Assembly (NCBI RefSeq): GCF_014640635.1
Contig: NZ_BMHI01000004.1
Span: forward strand, 310,001 to 374,000
Source of the DNA: Flexivirga endophytica
Lineage (GTDB): Bacteria > Actinomycetota > Actinomycetes > Actinomycetales > Dermatophilaceae
Length of the DNA stretch: 64,000 nt
Reading direction: 5' to 3'
In this document: in pieces, positions 52,507 to 61,686 of the stretch
Numbering within the stretch: the stretch's first letter is position 1
Layout: every line of letters starts with the position of its first letter
The notes under the pieces: model-generated
What the model saw: the letters and a program-made list of their open reading frames with translations, nothing else
Told to the model about the DNA's origin: nothing
The model's database searches: none
Program-made: the position numbers and the translations under genes

Positions 52507-54751
52507 GTGAGCGCGAAGAAGACTGCCATGAACACCGCCAAGTCCGGCCCTAACAAGGTTCGGGTGGAGGCACCGGGGCCGGCCGGGTGCCGAGCCGGCG
52601 CCGCTCGAAGAGCCCACGACTCCGCGGGAGCCGTTGCCGCCCAAGGCCGACCAGCACGGGCCCGCGCCCACATCGCCGACCGGGATCCCGCTCGACGTCG
52701 GGCCGACGTATGCCGCCCAGCACGGGGAGTACCTCACGACGGCGGGAGGCACACGTCTACGGGAGACCGACATCTCGCTCAAGGCGGGGCCGCGCGGCCC
52801 GATCCTGTTGCGGGACCACCATCTGCGGGAGAAGATCACCCACTTCGACCACGAGCGGATACCGGAGCGGGTGGTGCACGCACGCGGCGCTGCGGCGCAC
52901 GGCCACTTCGAGGCCAACGGTGCCGCGGAGAGGCTGACCTGCGCCGCGTTCCTGCGGTCCGGTGCGCAGACGCCGGTCTTCCTGCGGTTCTCCAACGTCG
53001 TCGGCTCCCGCGGCTCCATGGACACCGCGCGCGACACCCGCGGTTTCGCGACGAAGTTCTACACCGAGGAAGGCATCTTCGACCTCGTCGGCAACAACAT
53101 GGCCGTGTTCTTCATCCAGGACGGCATCAAGTTCCCCGATCTCGTCCATGCGGTGAAGCCCAACCCCAGCAACGAGATTCCGCAGGCCCAGAGCGCGCAC
53201 GACGGCTTCTGGGACTTCGTCTCGCTGCGCACCGAGGCGCAGGCGCACACGATGTGGCAGATGTCGGACCGTGGCATCCCTCGCTCCTACCGGATGATGG
53301 AGGGCTTCGGGGTGCACACCTTCCGGCTGGTGAACGCCGATGGTGCGACCTCTCTGGTCAAGTGGCACTGGAAGCCTGCCTCCGGCGTGCACTCGCTGAC
53401 CTGGGAGGAGGCACAGCTGGCCGCAGGGAACGACCCGGACTACCTCCGACGGGACCTTGCGGATGCTATCGAGTCGGGCGCGTTCCCGAGTTGGGACCTC
53501 GGCGTCCAGGTCTTCCCCGACACAGAGGACCAGATGTTCGACGGCATCGACCTGTTGGATCCGACCAAGTTCGTCCCCGAGGAGTTGGCGCCGGTGCAGA
53601 TCGTCGGCACGATGACCCTGGATGCGAACCCGGTCAACTACTTCGCCGAGACCGAGCAGGTGGCATTCCACCCCGGACATCTGGTGCGCGGCATCGACGT
53701 CACGAACGACCCGTTGCTGCAGGCCAGGTTGTTCTCCTACATCGACACCCAGCTGACCCGGCTCGCCGGTCCCAACTTCGAGCAGATCCCGATCAACCGC
53801 ACGCATGCACCGGTAAATGACATGCTGCGGGACGGCTCGCATCAGAGCGGCGACCAGGGCGGCGCCGCGCCATACCACCCGAACTCGCTGGATGCCGGCT
53901 GTCCGTTCATGGCGGACGACACATCCGCCGCTTTCATCGACGTACCCGAAGAGGTCGCCGCGAGCCACACGGTGCGCGAACAGTCCGCAAGCTTCGACGA
54001 CCACTTCAGCCAGGCCACGCTGTTCTATCGATCTCTGACGCCGGTCGAACGCGAGCATGTCGCCCAGGCCTATTCGTTCGAGCTGGGCAAGTGCTTCGAG
54101 CAGGCGGTCAAGGAGCGTCAGCTCGGCCACCTGGCGAACATCGACGACGAGCTCGCCGAGCGGGTCGCCGCCGCATTGGGCATTCCCGTGCCGGAGTCGA
54201 CCGTGCCACCTGCCACCGATGTCGAGGTGAGCCCCGCGCTGAGCCAAGTCGGTGAGTCCTGGCCGGTGGCCGGGCGTCGGGTTGCGCTCGTCGTCGACTC
54301 GGCGAGCGGCACCCGCCCTGTCAAACAGGTGCGCAGCAAGTTGCTCGCTGCCGGAGTGCTGCCGGTGCCCGTCGCACCGCATGGTGGCCAGGTCGCGGGG
54401 GTGGACGCGCAACGCACCTACCTGACGGCGGCGTCCATCGAATTCGACGCGATCATCGTGTTGACCGCGGCGGCACCGGGCGAGGACGCGGATCCGAATC
54501 TGGACACCAAGGCGGGGTATGACGACGCGCCGGACCGCACCGTCGACCCACGGGTGGAGAAGCTCGTGGGGGAGTTCTGGCGTCACTCGAAGTCGATCGG
54601 AGCGATCGGCGGCGGGCTCGACGTGCTGCCAACGGCTGGCGTCGCGGCCGGCGCGCCCGGTGTTCACGTCGGCAATGCAGCCGAGGTGGTGCAGGGTCTG
54701 CTACACGATCTCGAGCAGCACCGGGTGTGGCAGCGGTTCACCGCTGAGTGA
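52507..54751 (+). CDS. katE: KatE-type large-subunit catalase, N-terminal frameshift
   Basis: HPII-type monofunctional catalase. Distal His in VVHARGAAAHG, Asn in GNNMAVFFIQDG, heme-ligand Tyr in RLFSYIDTQLTRL; a C-terminal flavodoxin-like domain (RRVALVVDSASGTRPVK) gives the long form. The main frame opens at TTG 52634. The true N-terminus probably starts at GTG 52507 (MSAKKTAMNTAKSGPN), as in related actinobacterial catalases. The two frames join if one G of the GGG at 52585-52587 is removed (then GPAGAEPAPLEEP is read). A single-base insertion or sequencing error is suggested. The core domain is unaffected if translation restarts at 52634. Confidence 0.85.
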
Positions 54752-54843
54752 TTGCGCTGAGGTGGACGCCTTGACGGGTGTTCCGAAAATTGATGCATTG
54801 CAACAACTTTCGGTGAACGCATCGACGTTGTCTCGTCGCGGGG

Positions 54844-54867
54844 GTTGAAGACGGCACCAGCGGGTAC
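54844..54867 (+). promoter_or_regulatory. SigB/SigF-type promoter of the desaturase gene
   Basis: GTTG at 54844-54847, 14-bp spacer, GGGTAC at 54862-54867, about 65 bp upstream of the desaturase ATG. Confidence 0.55.
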
Positions 54868-54931
54868 TACAGCACGCACCAGTGGCTGTCCCGGACCCTG
54901 ACAGCGATCATCACGGCGTTGGAGGGCCCTC

Positions 54932-56020
54932 ATGAGCAGCATCACCGCCCGGCAGTCTGCTAATCCCGACAGACCATCCGCGTCTGTCCGGTATGTCAGC
55001 TCGTTCACCGAGCTGTCCCGACAGGTCAAAGAGACCGACCTGCTCGACCGTCGTTACGGTTGGTACTGGTCGCGGATCGTCGGCGTGGTCGTGGCTTTCG
55101 CTGCGGTGTGGGTGGCGGTCGTCATCGTCGGCGACTCGTGGTGGCAGCTGGTCGTCGCGGGCGTGCTTGCCGTCATCTCCGCTCAGATCGGCTTCCTGGG
55201 ACATGATGGCGCGCATCGCCAGATCTTCCGGTCCTGGCAATGGAACGAGTGGACCAGCCGGGTGCTCAGCGGCCTGTTCCTTGGGATGAGCTACGGCTGG
55301 TGGGACAAGAAGCACAGCATGCATCACGCGGCCCCCAACCAGGAGGGCATCGATCCGGACATCGCGTCGGGTGCCGTCGCGTTCACCCCGGACCTGGCGC
55401 GGGCACGGCACGGGGCTGGCGCGGCGTTCGCCCGCCGGCAGGGCTGGCTGTTCTTCCCGCTGCTGACCTTGGAGGGGCTGAACCTGCAACTGCGCAGCGT
55501 CCAGACAGTGACCAGCAGGCAGCCCCTGCAGCAGCGCTGGGTGGAGGCGTCCCTCATCGGGGTGCGACTGGCGGTCTATCCGATAGCGCTGCTGCTGCTG
55601 TTGCCCCCGGGCAAGGCCGCCGCGTTCTTCGGGCTGCACATGGTGCTCTTCGGTGTCCTGCTGGGTGGCTCGTTCGCCCCGAATCACAAGGGTATGCCGT
55701 TGGTGCCGCGCGACATGAAGGTCGACTTCCTGCGTCGGCAGGTGCTGATGTCGCGCAACATCGTGGGCGGGCCGCTGGTCGACTTCGCGATGGGCGGGCT
55801 GAACCAGCAGATCGAGCACCACCTCTTTCCGAGCATGCCGCGACCCAACCTGCGGCGCGTCCAGCCGCTGGTCCGGGCGCACTGCGCCAAGCACGGCGTG
55901 ACGTACACGCAGAAGACGCTGTGGCAGTCCTACGGGCTGGTGATCCGTTACCTCAACCAGGTCGGCATCGGTGCTCGTGACCCGTTCGAGTGCCCTCTGG
56001 TGCGCAGGTACCGCGAATAG
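54932..56020 (+). CDS. Fatty acid desaturase (acyl-lipid type)
   Basis: 362 aa membrane di-iron enzyme. The three histidine boxes are visible: HDGAHR near residue 93, HSMHHA near 129 and QIEHHLFP near 292. At least four hydrophobic helices. ATG 54932 follows GGAGGG. Adjusts membrane fluidity; the stress-sigma promoter fits a cold/stress role. Confidence 0.9.
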   Translation: MSSITARQSANPDRPSASVRYVSSFTELSRQVKETDLLDRRYGWYWSRIVGVVVAFAAVWVAVVIVGDSWWQLVVAGVLAVISAQIGFLGHDGAHRQIFRSWQWNEWTSRVLSGLFLGMSYGWWDKKHSMHHAAPNQEGIDPDIASGAVAFTPDLARARHGAGAAFARRQGWLFFPLLTLEGLNLQLRSVQTVTSRQPLQQRWVEASLIGVRLAVYPIALLLLLPPGKAAAFFGLHMVLFGVLLGGSFAPNHKGMPLVPRDMKVDFLRRQVLMSRNIVGGPLVDFAMGGLNQQIEHHLFPSMPRPNLRRVQPLVRAHCAKHGVTYTQKTLWQSYGLVIRYLNQVGIGARDPFECPLVRRYRE

Positions 56021-56048
56021 AACCCCGTCGATGAGGCTGCGGCGTCGC

Positions 56049-56073
56049 GTTTGATCGGGTACGCACGGGGTAG
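56049..56073 (+). promoter_or_regulatory. SigB/SigF-type promoter of the DUF2231 gene
   Basis: GTTT at 56049-56052, 15-bp spacer, GGGTAG at 56068-56073; matches the consensus exactly. The DUF2231 ATG is 38 bp downstream. Confidence 0.7.
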
Positions 56074-56110
56074 GGATCAAGTCGATCACCAGACGCATCA
56101 GGAGACACTC

Positions 56111-56659
56111 ATGAGCTCAGCAAACCCCTTGGTACGACTGACAACTCAGCTTGAAGGCGACGACTCGCTCGATCAGCTCGCGGACAACGTGGCCAAGATC
56201 AGCCAAGTACTGGTGCAGTCGCCCTCACGGCGCGACCTGCTGCAAGGTAAGTGGCTGGGGCACGCGGTGCACCCGGTGATGACCATGGCGCCGCTGGGCA
56301 TGTGGATCTCCGCCGGCGTGTTGGACGTCTTCGCGGGGCGGCACGCGGCCCCAGCCGCGCGAAAACTGATCGGTGCGGGCCTTCTCTGTGCGTGGCCGAC
56401 CGCAGTGACCGGCCTCGCCGAGCTGGCGAACGCCGACCGGCGACAGCTGCGGATCGGTGTCGTACACATCCTGGCGAACACGACCGGCATTGCGTTGTAT
56501 CTCGCGTCATACCGCGCCCGGCGGCGCGGCCGGCATGGCCGGGGCGTCGCGACAGGTCTGGCCGGCCTGGCCTGCGTCGGCGCGGGCGGCTACTTCGGCG
56601 GTCACCTGGCGTCCGTGCGCAAGATGTCGAGTGTGAACCCCGCTTTCCCAGGTGTATGA
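56111..56659 (+). CDS. DUF2231 membrane protein
   Basis: 182 aa, about four hydrophobic helices, family motif HAVHPVMTMAPLGMW near residue 52. Family members are often associated with stress or redox contexts; function unknown. ATG 56111 follows GGAGACA. Convergent with the gas-vesicle operon. Confidence 0.82.
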   Translation: MSSANPLVRLTTQLEGDDSLDQLADNVAKISQVLVQSPSRRDLLQGKWLGHAVHPVMTMAPLGMWISAGVLDVFAGRHAAPAARKLIGAGLLCAWPTAVTGLAELANADRRQLRIGVVHILANTTGIALYLASYRARRRGRHGRGVATGLAGLACVGAGGYFGGHLASVRKMSSVNPAFPGV

Positions 56660-56726
56660 CGCAAGACCCACCACTGGCAGGGGATGGTGGATTGCCGCCG
56701 ATGTCGAAGGTGGATCGGTCCACGTG

Positions 56727-56948
56727 TCACGACACGAGGTTCTGCAGCCTGCGCAGCATCGTCACACTGGGGAACCGCTCGCCGTCGACCTTGGCGAACA
56801 GCACCTCCACGTACCTCGGCAGATCGTCGGGCGTGAGGAGCTCCTCGGCGAGATCCATGTAGGTCCCCGACGGATAGGGGTCGTCCTCGATCTTGCTGAG
56901 CAGGGTGTTCAACAACTTCGACCGGGTGTCCGGTGCGCTGCTGGCCAT
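56727..56948 (-). CDS. Small hypothetical protein at the end of the gas-vesicle operon
   Basis: 73 aa from the ATG at 56948, with AGGAGG upstream. Helical, hydrophilic; no family recognised. 57 bp after gvpK and likely part of the same transcript. Confidence 0.6.
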   Translation of the reverse strand: MASSAPDTRSKLLNTLLSKIEDDPYPSGTYMDLAEELLTPDDLPRYVEVLFAKVDGERFPSVTMLRRLQNLVS

Positions 56949-57005
56949 GGGTAAACCTCCTGATTTGCTGATGTTGCTTCGTGTCGACCGCTCGCTTGTC
57001 ACCGA

Positions 57006-57311
57006 TCACTCGGAGAGCAGGGTGCCGAGCGGCCCCAGGTCGATGTTGAGGTCTGCGGTCGTGAGGTCGTACCTCGCCTTGAGGTCATCCATCGCCTCCT
57101 CGAGGTGCATGAGTCCGGTGCCGAGCCCCTCGACCTGCTCGTCGGTGAGATCTCCCTCGTCGACGCGCCGCAGGGCCTGTTTCTCCATCAGCTGCCGCAC
57201 GAGCTCGATGATGGTCAGCACGAGCTTGAACAGATCCCGCTCCACCGTCTCCGGATGTGTCTCCAGCCGGCGCGGAACGTTGCACGGTTCGTCTCCTCTC
57301 GTGGCGCTCAT
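57006..57311 (-). CDS. gvpK: Gas vesicle protein GvpK
   Basis: 101 aa matching the GvpK family: RDLFKLVLTIIELVRQLMEKQALRRVD near residue 25 and GLMHLEEAMDDL. Accessory protein of gas-vesicle assembly. Overlaps the upstream GvpA-like gene by ATGA. Confidence 0.92.
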   Translation of the reverse strand: MSATRGDEPCNVPRRLETHPETVERDLFKLVLTIIELVRQLMEKQALRRVDEGDLTDEQVEGLGTGLMHLEEAMDDLKARYDLTTADLNIDLGPLGTLLSE

Positions 57312-57505
57312 CGCGGCTCCACCATGTCGGAGCGGATCGTGCTGATCAGCGCCTGCAACCGGATCTGCACCAGGTCGACGCCCGACAACGAGATGACGAT
57401 GTCCCCGGCCAGCACAACCCCGGTGCCGAGCAGTCGGTCGAGCAGGTCGACGAGGGCGATCTGGCTCGGCCGGTCGGCCTGAGGTTGCGTCACGGTTTGC
57501 TCCAT
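57308..57505 (-). CDS. gvpS: Small GvpA/GvpS-type gas vesicle protein
   Basis: 65 aa with the core GvpA fold segment LVDLLDRLLGTGVVLAGDIVISLSGVDLVQIRL. Small GvpA homologs (GvpS/GvpM) in actinobacteria are minor shell or nucleating proteins. Shares one base with the GvpL/F stop. The S label is based on operon position only. Confidence 0.78.
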   Translation of the reverse strand: MEQTVTQPQADRPSQIALVDLLDRLLGTGVVLAGDIVISLSGVDLVQIRLQALISTIRSDMVEPR

Positions 57506-58257
57506 CACTGCTCCAAGACCGCGAAGGAGTATGGCGGCCACGGCCCCTGGCACTCGATGCTGACCTCGTGATGCTCGGCCTGCAGTGACTTCACGTGCGA
57601 CTGAAACGCAGGACCGTCGTCGTCCTGGACGAGGTAGGCGGCGTTGAGCAGCATCGTGCCCGCGAGTCCGGTCAGGCGCTGGTCCTGGGGCTGGAGCCGA
57701 CGACTGGCGACGGTTCCGTCCGCCAGCGCCTCGTAGACCTTGTCGGCCAGGTCCATCAGCAGGGCGTCGTTGATCTCCTTGTCCTCGGCGCTCGCCTTCT
57801 TGCGGCGTAGGTACTCCGCGCCGCTCATCCCTCGTTCGGCTGTGCTGACAACCGGTGTGGCGGGTGCCAGGACCTTGACGCTCCACTCGAGCCGGCCCGC
57901 GACCTGACCGAGCACTCGGTCCAGTTCGGCGCACCGCTCGGCGAGTCCGCGACGAACACCCTCGTCATCCAGGTAGACGGTTGCCAGACGTAGTGGTGCC
58001 GTCGGGCCGACAGAGGCAACTGCATGCACGACCGAGTCATGGGTCCGGGCCACCCGTTCGAGCCAGTCGAGGTGCTCGAGGTTCCGGCGCAGGCCCTCCT
58101 CGCCGTATTCGTCGAGGGCGACGTCGCTGACCACTGCGCAGAGGTCGAGGTGCTCGACCACGTCCAAGTGCCCACCGTCGAGGCCGGGCGTCCCGGCCAG
58201 TTGCTGCGGCTCGAGGCCTCGGGTGACGGCATACAGGTAACGGCCCGACTCACTCAC
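57505..58257 (-). CDS. Gas vesicle protein GvpL/GvpF, copy 1
   Basis: 250 aa. GvpF/L-type N-terminal ferredoxin-like fold (YLYAVTRGL) and C-terminal helical/beta part. Needed for vesicle initiation. Overlaps the GvpJ-like gene by ATGA. A second member is at 59201. Confidence 0.88.
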   Translation of the reverse strand: MSESGRYLYAVTRGLEPQQLAGTPGLDGGHLDVVEHLDLCAVVSDVALDEYGEEGLRRNLEHLDWLERVARTHDSVVHAVASVGPTAPLRLATVYLDDEGVRRGLAERCAELDRVLGQVAGRLEWSVKVLAPATPVVSTAERGMSGAEYLRRKKASAEDKEINDALLMDLADKVYEALADGTVASRRLQPQDQRLTGLAGTMLLNAAYLVQDDDGPAFQSHVKSLQAEHHEVSIECQGPWPPYSFAVLEQ

Positions 58258-58625
58258 GAGCTCCCCTTCCCGGTGCCTCCCGATGCCGCGGTCGGGGAGT
58301 CTCCGGCCTCGAGGGTTTTGATGCGCTCACGCAGCTCGCGATTTTCCTCGGCCAGGCCGCGTTCGCTGGTCGTGAGCATCGGGTCGTTGCGCCACCAGTC
58401 GATGCCCATCTCCTGAGCCTTGTCGACCGACACGATCAGCAGCCTGATCTTGATCGTGAGCAACTCGATGTCCAGCAGGTTCACCCGGATGTCGCCGGCA
58501 ATGATGATGCCCTTGTCGAGCACTCGCTCGAGGATGTCGGCGAGATTGGCGGGCTGCGGCCGCGAGGACTCACCGACCGCGGCCGAATAGGGCCGCGACA
58601 CAGGAGTGTTCGTTGGCTCAGCCAT
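58254..58625 (-). CDS. gvpJ: GvpA/GvpJ-family gas vesicle protein
   Basis: 123 aa. GvpA core (LADILERVLDKGIIIAGDIRVN followed by LLDIELLTIKIRLL), preceded by about 25 variable residues and followed by a charged helical tail typical of GvpJ. Start at 58625 is 1 bp after the GvpO stop. Confidence 0.88.
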   Translation of the reverse strand: MAEPTNTPVSRPYSAAVGESSRPQPANLADILERVLDKGIIIAGDIRVNLLDIELLTIKIRLLIVSVDKAQEMGIDWWRNDPMLTTSERGLAEENRELRERIKTLEAGDSPTAASGGTGKGSS

Positions 58626-58626
58626 G

Positions 58627-58953
58627 TCACTCCTCGCCGCGGATGTAGCGACGCACACGGCGGTAGGCGAGCAGCTCACCGTCGCTGTCGGTGTCCACCT
58701 CGTAGGTGGCCAGCAGGTCGGTGGTGTCCGGCACGCGCATCATCTCGAGCACGTCGACCTGCACGGTCCAGCCGTCCTCGTCGTCTCCGGACCTGCGCTC
58801 GATCCCGGTGATGCCCTCGTAGTCCCGGTCGATCAGCTGGAGCAGTTGGCGCGCCGCCGATGACGCCGCCTCGGACGCGGACACCCGCTTCGGCGCCGCG
58901 GCCTTGGGAGCCGAAGACCGCTTCTTGTTGCTGGTCGTCTTCTCGGTAGCCAT
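58627..58953 (-). CDS. gvpO: Gas vesicle protein GvpO
   Basis: 108 aa. Lys/Ala-rich N-terminus, then GITGIERR, DGWTVQVDVLEMMRVPDT and LLATYEVDTDSDGELLAYRRVRRY, characteristic of GvpO. 3 bp after gvpG. Confidence 0.92.
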   Translation of the reverse strand: MATEKTTSNKKRSSAPKAAAPKRVSASEAASSAARQLLQLIDRDYEGITGIERRSGDDEDGWTVQVDVLEMMRVPDTTDLLATYEVDTDSDGELLAYRRVRRYIRGEE

Positions 58954-58956
58954 CAG

Positions 58957-59211
58957 TCACTCCTTCGGTTGGGTGGGAGCGGACAGCAGGCGTTCGACGA
59001 GTTCGTCCTCCCAGGCGATTGCCTGGTCCTCGGTGAGTTCGCCTTCGTCCCGTTGCCGGTCCACCTCATGCAGCTGTGCCCGGATGCTCTCGGGGTCGTA
59101 GAACTCCGATTCCGCCTGCTGCCGGACCTGTTCGGCGGCCCAGATCGTCACGCGCAGCGGTGCGAGTGGCAGTCCGAGCAGTCCGGAGACCAGTCCCACT
59201 TCAGTCACCAC
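58957..59211 (-). CDS. gvpG: Gas vesicle protein GvpG
   Basis: 84 aa. GLVSGLLGLPLAPLRVTIWAAEQVRQQAESEFYDP is typical of GvpG; acidic helical C-terminus. Overlaps the preceding GvpF/L gene by 11 bp. Confidence 0.92.
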   Translation of the reverse strand: MVTEVGLVSGLLGLPLAPLRVTIWAAEQVRQQAESEFYDPESIRAQLHEVDRQRDEGELTEDQAIAWEDELVERLLSAPTQPKE

Positions 59212-59986
59212 CCACGAACTCGTATGGCGCCAGAGGACCGACGAGACTCAGTCGCATCCGGCCATGCATCGACTCGGCGAGGGACTCGAGCCGCTGCTCG
59301 AAGTCGTCGCGTCGGTCGTTGTCGATGAGCAGGATGAAGTCTGCGAGCTGGTCCACATCGGACCCGAGCCGGATGCGGTGTGCCGCGGCGTAGGGCAGGA
59401 CCGCTTCCGCAAGCACGTCGGCGTCGGCGGTTCTCTTGTCCTGCATCGCTTGTGACACCAACTCGCCGAGCCGGACTCGGTCCGCGAGCGCGGCGTTGCT
59501 CGGGGTACCCCGTGTTCGCTCTCGCAACCGGGCGATGGTCGGATCGGCATCGACCACCTCGGTCAGCGCAGCTTCCTGGACGTAACGGACGCTGAGGTTG
59601 AACTGTGCGCGACCGTCCAGCTCCGCGAGTAGCCGTGAGAACCATGCCTGCTGGGGAAGGAGCAGGTCGGTCACGACTGCCTCCTCGTCACGAACGACCG
59701 ACCCGAACCGCACCGGCACCACGGCGCCGGATGACGCCAGGGTGTCGAGCACCCGGCTGTAGGCGACCAGCTCGGCTCGTCGCCCCGGAGGCCGGTCGAG
59801 GCGGATGTCGGTGATCACCGCCGCAATCTCGTCATGGGGCACCACGCGGACCGGCATGTCGTCGATGCCGTTGAGGTCTTCGGGCACCCGGCCAGGCCCG
59901 GCCGGCACGATGCCATAGACGTTGCAGCCGGTCTCGGTCACGTCCTCGGCAACGCTCTCCTCGGACTTGAACGTTCGCGCGGTCAT
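59201..59986 (-). CDS. Gas vesicle protein GvpF/GvpL, copy 2
   Basis: 261 aa, second GvpF/L-family member, with NVYGIVPAG at the start, [10 protein letters not shown] centrally and [12 protein letters not shown] at the end. Immediately after gvpA (ATGA overlap), so it is the better gvpF candidate. Assembly factor. Confidence 0.9.
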   Translation of the reverse strand: MTARTFKSEESVAEDVTETGCNVYGIVPAGPGRVPEDLNGIDDMPVRVVPHDEIAAVITDIRLDRPPGRRAELVAYSRVLDTLASSGAVVPVRFGSVVRDEEAVVTDLLLPQQAWFSRLLAELDGRAQFNLSVRYVQEAALTEVVDADPTIARLRERTRGTPSNAALADRVRLGELVSQAMQDKRTADADVLAEAVLPYAAAHRIRLGSDVDQLADFILLIDNDRRDDFEQRLESLAESMHGRMRLSLVGPLAPYEFVGGD

Positions 59987-60417
59987 TTCTGCTCGGACCG
60001 GTGCCGTGAGGACGTCTTGCGGGGGCGGCGTCGCGAGCCCTCGTCGTCGTCCTTGTCGTCGTCCTTGTCGCCGCCGCCGGTGAGGGCGCTCTTGACGCCT
60101 TCCACTGCACCCTTGGTCTTCCCGCCTGCGCCGCTCTCGGTCATGCTCTCGATGAACTCGTCGAGAGGTTTGCCTCCACCGTGCTTCACCAAGTCGAGCC
60201 GGTTGGTCGCCTCTGCGAAACGGAGATAGGTGTCGACGCTGGCGATGACGATCCGCGCGTCGATGGTGAGCAGTTCGATGCCGACCAACGACACCCGGAC
60301 ATAGGCGTCGATGACGACTCCCTTGTCCAGGATGATCGCGACGACATCGGCCAAACTGCTGGGGGCGGGGCGCTCGAGATAGCCACCTCCGCGGTTCTGC
60401 ACGCTTTGCACACTCAT
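59983..60417 (-). CDS. gvpA: Gas vesicle structural protein GvpA with charged C-terminal extension
   Basis: 144 aa. N-terminal GvpA shell fold ([50 protein letters not shown]), then about 60 residues of Gly/Lys/Asp-rich tail ([18 protein letters not shown]). The tail makes it about twice the length of a canonical GvpA (about 75 aa), as in some actinobacteria. Probably the main shell protein. Confidence 0.88.
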   Translation of the reverse strand: MSVQSVQNRGGGYLERPAPSSLADVVAIILDKGVVIDAYVRVSLVGIELLTIDARIVIASVDTYLRFAEATNRLDLVKHGGGKPLDEFIESMTESGAGGKTKGAVEGVKSALTGGGDKDDDKDDDEGSRRRPRKTSSRHRSEQK

Positions 60418-60447
60418 GGGATGTCTCCTTCTCGACGTTACGGCTGA

Positions 60448-61680
60448 TTACCGACGACCGCGACGGCTGCGGCGCTTCGGCTGCTCCTCGGGTTCGTCCT
60501 CGTCTTCGGGTTCGTCGTCCTCTTCGGGTTCGTCCTCGTCTTCGGGTTCGTCGTCCTCTTCGGGTTCGTCCTCGTCTTCGGGTTCGTCCTCGTCTTCGGG
60601 TTCGTCCTCGTCTTCGGGTTCGTCGTCCTCTTCGGGTTCGTCGTCCTCTTCGGGTTCGTCGTCTTCGGGTTCGTCCTCGTCTTCGGGTTCGTCGTCGTCT
60701 TCGGGTTCGTCGTCGTCTTCGGGTTCGTCGTCGTCTTCGGGTTCGTCGTCGTCTTCGGGTTCGTCGTCGTCTTCGGGTTCGTCGTCGTCTTCGGGTTCGT
60801 CGTCGTCTTCGGGCTCGTCGTCGTCTTCGGGCTCCTCGTCGTCTTCGGGCTCCTCGTCGTCTTCGGGCTCGTCCTGGGACTCCTGTTCCTCTTCTTCGAC
60901 GACCTCGTCGTGGTCCTTGACGACCTCACTGTCTTCGATGACACCCCGCCATCCCTCGACGTCATCGGGTGCGAGGATCGTCTTGGTCATCACGTGGCGT
61001 TGGAACTGTCTGAGCTCGGCTCGCACGCGTCGGCCCTGGGCGCGCCAGATGTTTCCGGTGTGCTCCATGAGCCCTTGGGGGTGGTATTCCAGGACCACCA
61101 GAATGCGAGTCAGGTCGGAGTCGAGTTCATGAAACGTGACCCCGCCGTCGACGTGTCCCTTGTCACCCTTGGAACGCCATACGATCCGCTTGTCTGGGAT
61201 CTGTTCCAGGACTGTCGCCTCCCAACTACGGTGGGACCAGAAGATCTGTGCCTTGAACCCGAGCTTCGTGTCCTCCTTGGCCTCAACGTTCTCGACCTTC
61301 CGCATGAAGCTCGGGAACTCCCCGAACTCGGTCCACTGGTTGTAGGCGACCGAGACGGGCACGCCGACGTCTATCTGCTCGATGATCTTGGTGGCTTTCG
61401 GGCCTTTCGCAGAGCCTCCGCCGCCCTTACCGCCCCCGGTGACCTTGTCCTTGATCCCGGAGAGTGCGCCCTTCACTGCTCCGCCGGCCGGCGACTTGCC
61501 CTCTGCGGCCGACTCGCCGGCCTTTGCGGCGGCCTTCCCGATCGGTCCGCCACCGGCAATGGCCTCGAACTTGTCAGTGAGCCCTCCGACCTTGCCGGAC
61601 ACCGCACCCATGGCCTTCTCGCCGAGTGCTTTGAGCAGGTCCTGTGAGACGTCCTTCAACTTTTCCATCGGCTCGGGCAT
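60448..61680 (-). CDS. SRPBCC-domain protein with long acidic repeat tail (gas-vesicle operon)
   Basis: 410 aa. An Ala/Gly-rich N-terminal part, then an SRPBCC/polyketide-cyclase-type domain (ATKIIEQIDVGVPVSVAYNQ to about residue 245), then about 150 residues of repeats of EPEDDD/EPEDE/EPEEDDE type, ending in a basic cap (PKRRSRRGRR). The underlying DNA repeat is CGTCGTCTTCGGGTT-like in more than 20 copies (60490-60880). Cotranscribed with gvpA. Function unknown; the acidic tail may be a scaffold or bind the basic tails of neighbouring proteins. Confidence 0.75.
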   Translation of the reverse strand: MPEPMEKLKDVSQDLLKALGEKAMGAVSGKVGGLTDKFEAIAGGGPIGKAAAKAGESAAEGKSPAGGAVKGALSGIKDKVTGGGKGGGGSAKGPKATKIIEQIDVGVPVSVAYNQWTEFGEFPSFMRKVENVEAKEDTKLGFKAQIFWSHRSWEATVLEQIPDKRIVWRSKGDKGHVDGGVTFHELDSDLTRILVVLEYHPQGLMEHTGNIWRAQGRRVRAELRQFQRHVMTKTILAPDDVEGWRGVIEDSEVVKDHDEVVEEEEQESQDEPEDDEEPEDDEEPEDDDEPEDDDEPEDDDEPEDDDEPEDDDEPEDDDEPEDDDEPEDDDEPEDEDEPEDDEPEEDDEPEEDDEPEDEDEPEDEDEPEDEDEPEEDDEPEDEDEPEEDDEPEDEDEPEEQPKRRSRRGRR

Positions 61681-61686
61681 CGTTCA

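Noticed and set aside
52757..54667. 636-codon minus-strand frame opposite katE
   Set aside because: Antisense shadow of the catalase.
60490..60880. Repeat array as possible CRISPR
   Set aside because: Repeat unit is in frame, continuous and coding (acidic residues), with no unique spacers.
60416..61132. Plus-strand Ser/Gly-repeat frame over the acidic repeat
   Set aside because: Reverse reading of the GAC/GAG-rich repeat; the minus-strand frame belongs to the gas-vesicle operon and is followed by a folded domain.
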